In this document: piece after piece, positions 8,466 through 17,774 of the stretch | Layout of the letters: each line of letters begins with the position of its first letter | Numbering within the stretch: position 1 is the first letter of the stretch | Source of the DNA: a virus | Strand: one strand, 5' to 3' | DNA: 47,376 nucleotides | IMG/VR virus record: IMGVR_UViG_3300036863_000153 | Span: 1 to 47,376 of that record | The notes under the pieces: model-generated | The model's database searches: none | Told to the model about the DNA's origin: nothing | Seen by the model: the letters and a program-made list of their open reading frames with translations, nothing else | Position numbers and translations under genes: made by a program

Positions 8466-9058
8466 TGACCTTGCAGGACCGGGTGGAGGCCTACAAAGCC
8501 GCCTTCCCCCAATACCCCGACAGCTGGCCCTGGGTCACCCCCACCGGGCGCTGGCTCAATGCCGTGTGGCTCGGGGGTGAGAACTATAAAGGGTCTGGCT
8601 ACTATGGCGCGTACCCCCCGTGGTACCTTCCGCGGCTCGCAGCCCTCTTCCCCGACATCCCGCAGGAGGAGTGGCTCCACCTCTATGCCGGATCCCTTAC
8701 CGATGCGACTCCAGGATGGAAGCTGGAGCTTAGACCACCAGGTGATGGCGTGGCGCCGGCTCATGTCCGAGCAGACGCGCGGCACCTTCCGTTTCTTCGA
8801 GGATGCTTTCGGTTCACCGCCGCGGACCCCCCGTATACCGAGCTCGACGCCGAACGGTACCACACCCCGGCAGGCCTTAATAAGCCTGCTGTTGTACGGG
8901 ATGTCGCCACTGTCACGCACGCGGGTGGCTTCCTGGCTTGGCTGGACACCACCCTCCCCATCTACCACGGGGAGACGTGGCAGCACTTCGGGATGATCCT
9001 GGTCCAGCGATCGTGCAACCACCGGACCCGGCTCTGCAGCCTCTTTGCGCGCCGATGA
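8465..9058 (+). CDS. Class I methyltransferase with DPPY motif, probable DNA methyltransferase
   Basis: About 197 residues from ATG 8465, chosen because it overlaps the upstream stop. A possible SAM strand HLYAGSLTD (about residue 75) is followed by a strand ending VRADARHLPF, and then the catalytic AADPPYTELDAERY (about residue 120). DPPY is the amino-group catalytic motif of N6-adenine and N4-cytosine methyltransferases. The rest of the fold (GGFLAWLDTTLP, HFGMILVQRS) fits the late strands of a Rossmann methyltransferase. It would be the second DNA-type methyltransferase in this arm. Specificity cannot be read from sequence. It overlaps the next gene by ATGA. Confidence 0.72.
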   Translation: MTLQDRVEAYKAAFPQYPDSWPWVTPTGRWLNAVWLGGENYKGSGYYGAYPPWYLPRLAALFPDIPQEEWLHLYAGSLTDATPGWKLELRPPGDGVAPAHVRADARHLPFLRGCFRFTAADPPYTELDAERYHTPAGLNKPAVVRDVATVTHAGGFLAWLDTTLPIYHGETWQHFGMILVQRSCNHRTRLCSLFARR

Positions 9059-9270
9059 CACGCCCCGCACGCACCCCCGGCGAGGTGTACACCTGTGAGA
9101 ACTGCGGAGGGCGCTTCCGGTTCAACGGGCAGGTCTGCCTGGTCCGCCACTTCCCTGGCGAGTGCTGCCACTACGGGGACACCGACCTCCTCACCGGTCG
9201 GAACGCCCGGGCCTACGATCCCAAGGCGCAGGACGGGGTACGAAAGCCCGGTGAACGGTGGCGAGACTAG
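9055..9270 (+). CDS. Small putative zinc-binding protein
   Basis: A 71-residue protein starting at ATG 9055 (ATGA overlap with the upstream stop). Residues 12-38 hold CENCGG, then CLVRHFPGECCHYGD, which gives two CxxC-like or Cys/His ligand groups about 20 residues apart, like a treble-clef or ribbon. It could bind DNA or RNA or be a regulator; no specific family is recognised. It is the last gene of the plus-strand arm and overlaps the last minus-strand gene by 4 bp, so the two arms converge without a spacer. Confidence 0.65.
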   Translation: MTRPARTPGEVYTCENCGGRFRFNGQVCLVRHFPGECCHYGDTDLLTGRNARAYDPKAQDGVRKPGERWRD

Positions 9271-9458
9271 AAGGGCGCCGGGGGCGGCGGGCCAAACAGC
9301 ACATAGGCCACCGCTCCACACGCGATGCAGATCCGGATCAAGGCCCAGAGGCTTCCCCCGACCGGGAACCCCACCACGTCCAGGAACAGCGGCACAATCA
9401 TCAGGATCATCACGACGAACACCGCCGCGTACACGACCCGCCAGATAAACGCTTTCAT
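9267..9458 (-). CDS. Small membrane protein with two hydrophobic segments, holin candidate
   Basis: A 63-residue protein with strong ribosome site (AGGAGG). It has a first transmembrane helix at about 6-28 (VVYAAVFVVMILMIVPLFL) and a second at about 34-54 (SLWALIRICIACGAVAYVL), and a short proline-rich tail (PPPPAPF). Size and topology fit small class II-type phage holins, but many phage membrane proteins look alike and no endolysin gene was recognised next to it. It is the last gene of the late operon; its ribosome site overlaps the stop of the giant virion protein. Confidence 0.7.
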   Translation of the reverse strand: MKAFIWRVVYAAVFVVMILMIVPLFLDVVGFPVGGSLWALIRICIACGAVAYVLFGPPPPAPF

Positions 9459-9467
9459 GGGGTCCTC

Positions 9468-12400
9468 CTAGAAGTTGGGGGGTGGGCCTGGTGGGGGTGG
9501 CCCAGGCGGCGCGGGTTCGGGCTCCTCAAACGGGGCCGTCTCCACGCGGGGCTCGGCCGCCTCCAGCCGCTCGAGCAGGGCGGCCTGGCGTTTCTTGCGC
9601 CGCAGCTCCTCGCCCGAGGTCTGGGCGGTCTCGACGCGCTCGGTGCCCAGGAGCTCCTTGACCTCGCCCAGGGCCGCGCGCTTGAGCAGGGGGAACACCT
9701 TCTGCAGATAGTCCCGCTGGGCCGCGGGGGTACCCAAGGATCGGTAGTCGGGATCCTCAAGCACCGCCGGCATCTCTGCGCGCAGCACCCGTGCGTAGGT
9801 CTGGGCCAGCAGGGTATCGAGGCCGTAATCGCCGGTCTCCTTGAAATACACGCTCGAGCCCGACAACCCCACCCGCCGCACCTCTTCCTGTACGAAGTCA
9901 GCCTGGGTCCCACCGACCCCGGTGAGCGCCCGCACGCCCGGGTGGATCGATCGCACCGGCTCCCCGGTGGTCTGCGAGTAGGTCGGGGGGATGAGCCGCG
10001 AGGCCCCTGGGACCCGGCCCAGGCCCTCGGCGAGGGGGTAGACGGTACTCGCCGGGTCTTGGGTGGACGGACGCGGCGTGTTGCGGACCTGCGCCTCCTC
10101 CGGGCTGAACTCGCCGATGACATCCTTGACCTGCCCCAGGGGGGTCGCGTACCCCGCCAGGAACTGTCCGATGGTCCCAATGATCGCGTCGGCCGCCTCG
10201 TTGGGGCCCGGCCAGCCGTTGCGGGTCATCAGGTCGGCGATGGTGAGAGAGGTCCCCGCGGCGCGGGAGATACTCAGGAAGGCCTGGGCAAACTCCGCCC
10301 CCAGGAGATCCTTGGTATATTTGCCCTCGTAGTTGTTCCACATCGCGGTGGTCCAGTTGAGGGGGTTCCCACGACCGGTGGGGCCGGCCGCCTCGGCGTC
10401 CTTACCGGCCTGGTCCCAGTTGGTGTGTCGCCAGAAGTCCACCAGGACATCCCCGACCATGAGGTACTGCACAAAGGGGGCCGCGGCCCGGAGATCGAGC
10501 ATGTAGGGGTCCTTCCCCTCTCGGTCCACGCGGTACTGATAGAAGCGGGTGCCCTCCGCGCCGGGCTGACTCCGCACCACAATCGCCGCGCCGAGCAGGC
10601 CAAAGGTCCCGGAGGTCATCCGGGCCATCCAGCTGCTCCAGGTCGGCGCCGAGATCCCGGTGGCGTTCTGCACCTCCTTCCAGAGCTGCTCCTCCTGCGC
10701 GGTGAGATCCTGGATGGTGGTCTTGTGGGTCTTGATCTCCCCCCGGAGCCGATCGCGCCGCCGGCCGAGGATGTCCTGGGCGGTCAGCGCCGCATCGAGG
10801 GCCGATTGGGTCCCGGGGAGACTCTGTTGCGCCCGGGCTTGGAGCCGGGTGATCTGCCGTTGGCGGATGGCCCACTCGCGGGAGGTATTCTGGAGCTCCA
10901 GCAGGGCGCCCCCCAGCTCCCCCTGCGTCCGGGTGATGCCGGCCCGGACCCCGGGGATGACGTCGGTCTGGAACTGCTGCGCTTGGAGGCCACGATAGAG
11001 TCTCCCGCCGCCCAGGTGCTTGCCGGTCGAGGTCCAGCCGGCGTTGTCGAATGGGAGGCGAACGAGGTCCAGCAGGGCCGCGGGGGAGTGGTCCCAGATC
11101 CACCGGGGCGCCGCTGAGAAGTTGAACCGCGGGAACCGCTGCACGAGCTTGGCTGGCCAGTAGGACTGCACGAAGTTCACCAGGGCCGCGGGGACTGAGC
11201 GGTTGGCGAGCTGGCCGGCCCAGGTCATCTCGAGCGCGGCATTACTCGCATAGCGCACCATGTCTTGGACCTCGCGGTCGCCCCCGAACTTCTCCGCCAG
11301 CGCCGTACGGGAGGGGTCCATCAGGGCTTCCACCGGGTCCCGTCCACGGGCGCGGATCTGGGCGCGGAAGTGGGTGTCAAAGGTCAGCCCGCGGCCGGTG
11401 TACTCCTGCGCGCGGTTCCACAGGGTCAACCACCGCTGCACCTTGGGGCTGAGGAGCGTGTCCAGGATGACGGACCCAGACCCCTCAGTGGCGAGCTGTT
11501 CCCCCCCAGCAAACCCGATCATGTGCGCGGCTTCGTCGGGGTACTCGCTAAGGATCTTCAGCGTGCGCCGGGCGTCGGTCTGGCTCATCCCCTCGAGCAT
11601 CCCCGATTGGATGTTGTAGAGCTGCTCGAAGGTCTCGGCCTTGGCGGCGCGCAGGGGGGAGACCGCGAAGCCGGTATGCCGGGATCCCACCCGCTCTCGG
11701 AGGAGGGCCCCGGCGGTACGCCCAGCCCCCGGCTCGCCCAGGCCGGCGGCGTAGGGGATGGTCAAGGCGTGGTCCAGTAGATCCCAGGAGTACCGGCCGA
11801 CGGTGGTGTAGGCGTTTCGGGCGGCCGTGGCAAACCCCGAGGTCAGGAAGCTGTATTGGGAGTCGATCAGCTTGTCCCCAATGGTGCGCTTGGGTGGCTT
11901 CTGGAGCGTGTTCAGGAGGAGGTTTCGGGTGACCTGGGGGGTCGAGGTCTGCTCAGCAATCTGATCGAGGATCTCCGCAGCGGCCTGGCTAGATACCCGA
12001 CCGCGTGCCCCCCGCGGTGCACGACGTCCACTCCCCAGCGTACCAGCGAGGGCAGCCCCCATATCCAGACGATCAGCCACCTCATGGAGCTCATCGGAGA
12101 ATTGTTGCACATAATTCCCGTGCGCGCCCAGGATCCGCCCGGCTTCGCTGAGGGTGTGCATGTACTGCCGACCCACCTCCTCGCGGGTCATGCCCGGGAA
12201 GTCCGCGGGGTCGAATTTGACCTGGCCCTGGACGACGAGATCGGTGACCTGCCGACCGAGCCGCAGCGCCGCGTCCCGGTTGCCCCGCACCAGATGGAGC
12301 AGCTCCGGCGTGTCGGCCAGCTCTTCGACAAAGGTGTCCATGATGTCGCGGTCGAGGGTGGTCGCGCGGGTGGCCCCCTTGGGCCTGAGCGTGGGAGGCC

Positions 12401-15400
12401 CCGGGTGGATCAGGCCCGCCGGCCCCAGCTCCATCCCCTGGCCGGCTTGGCGGGTCGTGAGCTTATAGGAGGGCGGGAGATCGCCGGCCGCGGGCGCCGG
12501 CCGCTTCTGCTGGCCCGCCCGGCCCACCGCCACAATCTGCGCCGGGAGATCCTGCTGGAGCACGGTCCCCTTCACCGCCGCGGCCAGGGCGGCTTCCTCC
12601 TGCGGGGTCTTGGTCGCCGCGTAGGCCTTGGTGTACGCGCGGGAGTACGCCGCCGCCGCGACCTTCCAGGCCTTGTCCCAGTCGCCGTCCTCGATCGCCT
12701 GCTCGACCCGGCTGTACCAGGCCTCGCCCCCGTGGTCGGCTTCTACCTTCTTGAGCCACTTCTTGAGGGCCGAGCGATCTCCAGCTGGTGGGAGGCGCTC
12801 CAGGAACAGGGCCCCGGTCTCGCTCTTGAGGCGCTCGAGCAGCGACTGGCGATCGAACAGGCCTGGCTGGCGTGCGGATGGGCCCGGTGGGGATTCTAGA
12901 TCGAAGGCCGACGGTGGGGCCTGGCCCAGCTCGGGCATGAGCCGCTCCTCCATCCGCACCTTCTCCAGGCCCGGGAGCGGCACATCGCCGGTCTCCTCCT
13001 CCACGGGCAGGAACTCGGGGGGCTTCCGCAGCGGCTCTCGCTGGGTCGAGGGGTGCGGAGGTGGGGGCCCTTCCGATTCCTGCCCAAACAGCGGGACGCC
13101 ATAGTCGGGGGGTGGCCCGAGCGCGCCCTCCTCCCCCAGCTTCGAGGCGATGAGCTTCTGAATGCGATCGGGGGGTGGGGGGCCTTCCTCCTCGGCGGAC
13201 TTGCGGCCGGAGGGACGGGGCGGAGGCATCCCTTCCTCGCCTTCGAAGGCGGTGATCGGGGGGCCACCCTCACCACCCGGGCCGAGCATCCGCAGCTCGA
13301 GCTGCTCGGGGGTGATCAACCCGCGCCGCACCGCCTCCTCGCGCGCGGCCTGGAAGAAGGGCACCGTGTCCGGGTGGATCCCCGTTTCCCCGCCGGCTTC
13401 CTGCCAGATCCGCGTGGCCGTCAGGACCTCTCCGTCGTCCAGTTCGCGGGCGGCCTGCTGGTACCCGTCCAGGGCCTGGCCGCGTTCGGCCCGGTGCCCC
13501 AGCGGGTCCTCCCAGCCAATCAGGGTGTCGCCTTCGTGCCCCCCCTTGGCCAGGATCTTCGACCCGCGCGCGAGCGGACCCGCGCCGCGTTCGGCCAACC
13601 GGGCCCGGGCGACCGCCGCCGCCGCATCGGTGAGCCCGGTGCCACGCCCCTTCAGCACGGCCTCGCGAATCGCCGCGAGCATGTCGGCGCGCGTGACATG
13701 ACGGAACCCGCCCTCGGCCGCCTCGATCACCTGGTGGTACACAGGCGCCCCGGGGATCGCCCCACCCGCGGTCGCCCCGCGTTTGCGCGCTTCGGCAATC
13801 GCTTGTGAGATATCGCCCCCGAGCTCCTGCTGAATCGCCTCGAGCTGATGCGTGGTCGAGCCGCCCGGGATGTTCTCGTGGCGGAACTCGTCCAGCTCCC
13901 AGGCCATGGCAGCCAGCTCGCGGCGCACCGCGGGCGGGTAGGTGGCGGGATCCTCGGCCGGGCGGGCAGAGGGGTACGCCTCATAGCGGGTCTTGCCCTC
14001 GACCTCGACCTGGCGGCGCAGGGTTCGCGGCTGGCCGTGGATCTCGCCCCGGCGGCGCGGGCCGGCGTTGGGCCCTTCGGCGTACACCCGATCCAGCGGG
14101 CGCGGGGTGGTAATCCCCGGCAAGCGCGGTTGGTCGAGTGTGGGTGGGGCGCCGCCTAGCTCAGCTACAGACGGTGCCTCCGTGCGGCCTGGGAATGGGG
14201 TGCGCGGCTGTCGGAACAAGCTGGGCTGGGACGGCGGTGGAGCCAGCTCGGCCGTGCCAGCGGCCTCAGGAGCCTCGAGCGTGAGGGCCTGGTAGGGTTT
14301 CTCCCGCACCAGGCGCGGCGACCCAGGCGGGGCGGCCAGGCTGGCGGCCAGGGCCTCCTCCAGCGGGTCCGGCGGCGGCGAGGAGATCGCAATCCCGGGG
14401 CCAGAACCGACCTGATCCAGCGGCGGTGGCGCCTCGCCCGGCGGATAGGCGACAAAATCCGGTGGAGCGCCAGCCGCGCGCGCGGGCAGCTGCGTGGGTC
14501 CCTCGAGCCCGATCGCCCGGTTGAGATAGGGCGGGATCTCCGGTCCCCAGGCGGTCGGGTCCATCGGCGGGATCGGGACCGGGGCCTGCCGCAGCTGCGC
14601 GATCTGCTCGAGGTAGTCCTTGGCCTGCGAGGCCGTGTGGAAATCCGCGCGCGTCGACCCACTCGCGACCGCCCGCTCGCCAAACATCGCGGTGAGCTCG
14701 CTGGCCAGCCGCTGCTCCTCGGCCTGGTGCTGCGCGGCGGCGGCGCGGGCCATCACCAGCTGATCCAGCGGGGAGGGGGGCGGCCCGAGATCGGTCGGCA
14801 GCGCCCCGGTGGCATCGCCGAAGCTGGGGGCCCTGGCCTCGAGCGCCCGACGCGCCGCGCTGGCCCCTTCGAACCCCGCGTGGGTGGCGGCACCAAACGC
14901 CCCACCGGCCAGGGTCTGGGTGGTGAGCTCCCCCAGGGTCGGGAGGCGGTTCTCCTCGAGATAGGTCCGGGCGGTGCCGCCGATCGCGCCCAGGCCAGCG
15001 CCGTACGCCCCTTGGGCCCCGATCCGGCCGAGGGTGGTGGTGGCCCGGGCGGCGGGGTTGAACGCGCCCAGGATCGTCTCCATGGCGATCGTCGGGACGC
15101 TGTAGTCCTCCCGGGGGCCAAAGGTCTTCTCGTACCACTGGGCGGCCCCTTCGCCGAGGCCCGCGCCGCCCATGCCTCCGAGGTAGGTTCCGTAGCCGGG
15201 CGCGATCAGGGATCCCCCGTACGCCCCCGCAATGGCCGGGACCACCCGCAGCCCCGTGGTCGCCGCGAGATCGAAGGTCGACGGGCTCGGCGGCGGGGGG
15301 ATCAACTGGGGGGCCTTGCGCGGGGCCGGCGTGCGGATCGGCGCGAGGTTCTCCGCCCCAATCAGCTGGGGATCGATCAGCTGGTAGCTGTCAGGATCCT

Positions 15401-15533
15401 CCACCTCGATCGCCCGGACCAGCGCGGCATCATCGATGTCATCGAACTTGCCGGGGTTCTCCTCGCGGTAGTACTTGGCCAACTCAAGCGGCGAGAGAAA
15501 CCCAACCCGGCCGTGGAGTGTGGGGCTGCCCAT
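9468..15533 (-). CDS. Giant virion protein, probable DNA-ejection protein (T7 gp16-like role)
   Basis: A 2021-residue protein, the largest in the window. The N-terminus (LELAKYYREENPGKFDDIDD) is a segment common at the start of large phage internal proteins. Residues about 80-230 are glycine/alanine-rich and mildly hydrophobic (VVPAIAGAYGGSLIAPGYG), suggesting membrane interaction. Residues about 250-900 are proline-rich and probably disordered. The C-terminal half is helical and resembles large polyvalent phage proteins (LPD38-like, a tentative match). The C-terminus ends in a proline run. Position at the end of the structural operon after nozzle, acetyltransferase-like and glycine-rich genes matches T7 gp16. 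No lysozyme or transglycosylase motif was recognised. Start ATG has GGGAGG 6-8 bases upstream. Confidence 0.8.
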   Translation of the reverse strand: MGSPTLHGRVGFLSPLELAKYYREENPGKFDDIDDAALVRAIEVEDPDSYQLIDPQLIGAENLAPIRTPAPRKAPQLIPPPPSPSTFDLAATTGLRVVPAIAGAYGGSLIAPGYGTYLGGMGGAGLGEGAAQWYEKTFGPREDYSVPTIAMETILGAFNPAARATTTLGRIGAQGAYGAGLGAIGGTARTYLEENRLPTLGELTTQTLAGGAFGAATHAGFEGASAARRALEARAPSFGDATGALPTDLGPPPSPLDQLVMARAAAAQHQAEEQRLASELTAMFGERAVASGSTRADFHTASQAKDYLEQIAQLRQAPVPIPPMDPTAWGPEIPPYLNRAIGLEGPTQLPARAAGAPPDFVAYPPGEAPPPLDQVGSGPGIAISSPPPDPLEEALAASLAAPPGSPRLVREKPYQALTLEAPEAAGTAELAPPPSQPSLFRQPRTPFPGRTEAPSVAELGGAPPTLDQPRLPGITTPRPLDRVYAEGPNAGPRRRGEIHGQPRTLRRQVEVEGKTRYEAYPSARPAEDPATYPPAVRRELAAMAWELDEFRHENIPGGSTTHQLEAIQQELGGDISQAIAEARKRGATAGGAIPGAPVYHQVIEAAEGGFRHVTRADMLAAIREAVLKGRGTGLTDAAAAVARARLAERGAGPLARGSKILAKGGHEGDTLIGWEDPLGHRAERGQALDGYQQAARELDDGEVLTATRIWQEAGGETGIHPDTVPFFQAAREEAVRRGLITPEQLELRMLGPGGEGGPPITAFEGEEGMPPPRPSGRKSAEEEGPPPPDRIQKLIASKLGEEGALGPPPDYGVPLFGQESEGPPPPHPSTQREPLRKPPEFLPVEEETGDVPLPGLEKVRMEERLMPELGQAPPSAFDLESPPGPSARQPGLFDRQSLLERLKSETGALFLERLPPAGDRSALKKWLKKVEADHGGEAWYSRVEQAIEDGDWDKAWKVAAAAYSRAYTKAYAATKTPQEEAALAAAVKGTVLQQDLPAQIVAVGRAGQQKRPAPAAGDLPPSYKLTTRQAGQGMELGPAGLIHPGPPTLRPKGATRATTLDRDIMDTFVEELADTPELLHLVRGNRDAALRLGRQVTDLVVQGQVKFDPADFPGMTREEVGRQYMHTLSEAGRILGAHGNYVQQFSDELHEVADRLDMGAALAGTLGSGRRAPRGARGRVSSQAAAEILDQIAEQTSTPQVTRNLLLNTLQKPPKRTIGDKLIDSQYSFLTSGFATAARNAYTTVGRYSWDLLDHALTIPYAAGLGEPGAGRTAGALLRERVGSRHTGFAVSPLRAAKAETFEQLYNIQSGMLEGMSQTDARRTLKILSEYPDEAAHMIGFAGGEQLATEGSGSVILDTLLSPKVQRWLTLWNRAQEYTGRGLTFDTHFRAQIRARGRDPVEALMDPSRTALAEKFGGDREVQDMVRYASNAALEMTWAGQLANRSVPAALVNFVQSYWPAKLVQRFPRFNFSAAPRWIWDHSPAALLDLVRLPFDNAGWTSTGKHLGGGRLYRGLQAQQFQTDVIPGVRAGITRTQGELGGALLELQNTSREWAIRQRQITRLQARAQQSLPGTQSALDAALTAQDILGRRRDRLRGEIKTHKTTIQDLTAQEEQLWKEVQNATGISAPTWSSWMARMTSGTFGLLGAAIVVRSQPGAEGTRFYQYRVDREGKDPYMLDLRAAAPFVQYLMVGDVLVDFWRHTNWDQAGKDAEAAGPTGRGNPLNWTTAMWNNYEGKYTKDLLGAEFAQAFLSISRAAGTSLTIADLMTRNGWPGPNEAADAIIGTIGQFLAGYATPLGQVKDVIGEFSPEEAQVRNTPRPSTQDPASTVYPLAEGLGRVPGASRLIPPTYSQTTGEPVRSIHPGVRALTGVGGTQADFVQEEVRRVGLSGSSVYFKETGDYGLDTLLAQTYARVLRAEMPAVLEDPDYRSLGTPAAQRDYLQKVFPLLKRAALGEVKELLGTERVETAQTSGEELRRKKRQAALLERLEAAEPRVETAPFEEPEPAPPGPPPPGPPPNF

Positions 15534-15536
15534 GAT

Positions 15537-17036
15537 CTACCTCCCAGGCCCAGGACCGACCGCGCGGGCCGAGGGCTTCTGCGGGGCGGGAGCGGGGGGT
15601 GCACCCCCAAGGGGCTTGAGCGCCCGGGCCCGTACGCGGTCCGCCATGCTCATGCCGGCCTGATCCTGGGTCACCTCCTGCCGCGGGGTCACCTTGGGCT
15701 TGACCTTGGCCGCCTGCTGCAGCTCGGCGTACGATTGGTAGGGCAGGCCTTGCGCGACCGCCTGCTCCTTGACCACCGCATCCATCCGGGCAGGCGGCAC
15801 CGCCTTCCGCATCCCTCCGGGGCCGACCTGCTCCTGCAGGAGGATCTTATCCACCGCGGCGAGAAGGCCCTGGGCGGCCTGTTGCACCCGGGCGGGCTCG
15901 GTCGAGGGCTCGTCGCCCAAGGGCACCGGCTTGCCCCCGCCCCGTGGCACTCCTGCGCGTACCGGTACCCCCGTCCCCCCCTCGAGCACCGTCGTGGTGC
16001 CCCCGAAGGCTGGCGGGGGGGTGTACTCACTCGCGACGTACTGGTAGCTCCCATCGGGCAGCTGCTTCACCTTCCAGTACCCACTCGGGGTCACCTCCTC
16101 AGGCCCAATGCCGTACTCGGCCCGGAGCTGTGGCGTGTCGCGGATGGTCGAGGTAAGCCCAGCCCCACCAGCCCCACGGCTCATCTGCACAAACTTGGCC
16201 CCCCGCGGCACCGGAGTCCCATCGGTGAAATAAAACCGCCCGGTGGAGTAGTCAAACGCGACCGGCACGGGGTTCCCATTCACGGGATCCTCCACCGCGA
16301 AGGTCGGCGCGGCGAACTGCCGGTTGGCCTGCGGGGCGCCCAGCACCCCCATGATCGCCCGCTTGGCCTCCTCCTCGGGGAGGTATTTCTTGGCCAGGCC
16401 GATCCGGGTCTCCGTGGGGATCCGCGCCTGGTACTCGGCGATCTCCTCTGCGGTGGGGACCTGGGTCCCACGCTTGTGGAACCCGACCGGACCGGCTGGG
16501 GGCGGTGTGCCCTGCCCGAGAGGCTGGGTCTGTGGTGGACCCTCCGGCGCGGCAGGGATCGGGGTCGGCGCCGTCGGGGCCCCCTGGTGGGGCGGGATCG
16601 GCGTGAGCGCCACCCCACCCCCTACCCGGGGATAACTGGTCTGCTCCTCATAGGCCGGCGGGGTAATCGGGGCCGACCCCGGCTCCACGGGCGCGTTGGT
16701 CGACATGGCCGCGGACGCCGGGGTGCTCTGCGGCGTTGGAGGCTCATCCGGGACCAGCTGGTCGGCGAGCTGCTGAATCTGGGGGAAGGTACTACTCTGC
16801 TGGATCTCCCCCAGGAACCCCCGCCAGCCCTTCTTCCGCTGAGTCGGTTGGGCCCCCTCGTACATCCCCTGCAGGGCCAGGGCGCGGATCTCCGGGTCGC
16901 GGCTGCCCAGGAGGTGGGTAAAGAGCTTCCCCTCCATGTCGCGCCGGGCCAGGTCGTCCTTCACCGCTTGCTGGTAAATCTCGTCGCCCCGCCCACGGAA
17001 CCCCTCGAGCATCCCCGTCCAATATGCGGAAGGCAT
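15537..17036 (-). CDS. Probable internal virion protein (T7 gp15-like position)
   Basis: A 499-residue protein. The first 90 residues are helical (MPSAYWTGMLEGFRGRGDEI, then DDLARRDMEG), followed by a long proline-rich linker, and a structured C-terminal part with repeated charged helices (DAVVKEQAVAQGLPYQSYAE). No family is recognised. Position between the gp14-like and gp16-like genes suggests an inner-core or ejection role, which is inference from gene order. The junction with the next gene is TAG-ATC-ATG, identical in form to the junction on its other side. Confidence 0.7.
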   Translation of the reverse strand: MPSAYWTGMLEGFRGRGDEIYQQAVKDDLARRDMEGKLFTHLLGSRDPEIRALALQGMYEGAQPTQRKKGWRGFLGEIQQSSTFPQIQQLADQLVPDEPPTPQSTPASAAMSTNAPVEPGSAPITPPAYEEQTSYPRVGGGVALTPIPPHQGAPTAPTPIPAAPEGPPQTQPLGQGTPPPAGPVGFHKRGTQVPTAEEIAEYQARIPTETRIGLAKKYLPEEEAKRAIMGVLGAPQANRQFAAPTFAVEDPVNGNPVPVAFDYSTGRFYFTDGTPVPRGAKFVQMSRGAGGAGLTSTIRDTPQLRAEYGIGPEEVTPSGYWKVKQLPDGSYQYVASEYTPPPAFGGTTTVLEGGTGVPVRAGVPRGGGKPVPLGDEPSTEPARVQQAAQGLLAAVDKILLQEQVGPGGMRKAVPPARMDAVVKEQAVAQGLPYQSYAELQQAAKVKPKVTPRQEVTQDQAGMSMADRVRARALKPLGGAPPAPAPQKPSARAVGPGPGR

Positions 17037-17039
17037 GAT

Positions 17040-17774
17040 CTACCCCATCTTCCCCGGGCCGCCCATGAGCAGCCCCGGCGCGTACGACCCAGAGGGCAGG
17101 ATCCCACCACCGCCCCCACCCTTACTCCCCTTCTTCCCGCCGATCCCCCCCTTGAGGATGTCGAAGATGGTTCCACCCCAGCTCCGTCCGCCTGCCTGCT
17201 CCTGGTTCCGCAGGGTCGTCGCGTTGCCAAACTGCTGGGTCCCGATGCGCGCCGAGGTGTCCAGCAGGTTCGCGGCCTGGCCGGTCTGCGCGGTCCCACC
17301 CTGCAGGGCCGTGCCGCCCAGGTTCCCCAGGCCCTCGGCCGCTGATCGCCGCGCCGCCGGGATCATCCCCGCCAGCTGCCCGACCTTCTGCCGATCGAGC
17401 TCGGCGACGGCCTGATCCCGCACCCCGCCCGTGAGGGTGCGCTTGGCCTTGTTGCCCGCGCCCCGGTAGTATTCCAGGGCGGTCGACATCTCAGGTGCGA
17501 GACTCTCCCGGGCCTGCTGCCGACTCCCGAGGATCCCGCTGTAGTACTTCCCGGCCTGGCCCAGGTACTGGGATCCCTGACCGGAGAGCTGCTGCCCTTG
17601 GCCCATCAGCGGGGCGGCGGCGCCCGAGAGCTGCTTCTGGGCGGCCGAGGTCGTGTCCATGGCCTGTTGCTGGGCCTTAGACGGACCGGAGGCCTTCCTC
17701 CCGAACAACGACCCAACCGCGGAGATCGCGTAGGGCGCGACTTTGGTCAATACCGGAACAGCGGCGGCGCCCAT
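17040..17774 (-). CDS. Glycine/alanine-rich putative inner virion protein (T7 gp14-like)
   Basis: A 244-residue protein. It opens with a hydrophobic segment (VPVLTKVAPYAISAVGSLFG, residues 6-25), then a long helical Gln/Ala/Gly stretch (KAQQQAMDTTSAAQKQLSG), and ends in glycine-rich low-complexity sequence. T7 gp14 and its relatives have the same plan: a short N-terminal hydrophobic helix and Ala/Gln-rich helices, and form a pore in the outer membrane on ejection. The assignment rests on composition and order, not on a recognised domain. Confidence 0.65.
   Translation of the reverse strand: MGAAAVPVLTKVAPYAISAVGSLFGRKASGPSKAQQQAMDTTSAAQKQLSGAAAPLMGQGQQLSGQGSQYLGQAGKYYSGILGSRQQARESLAPEMSTALEYYRGAGNKAKRTLTGGVRDQAVAELDRQKVGQLAGMIPAARRSAAEGLGNLGGTALQGGTAQTGQAANLLDTSARIGTQQFGNATTLRNQEQAGGRSWGGTIFDILKGGIGGKKGSKGGGGGGILPSGSYAPGLLMGGPGKMG

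Noticed and set aside
9258-17345. Long plus-strand open frames (619 and 902 codons) opposite the giant virion genes
   Set aside because: Antisense shadows of strongly coding minus-strand genes, rich in Gly, Arg, Pro, with no motifs.
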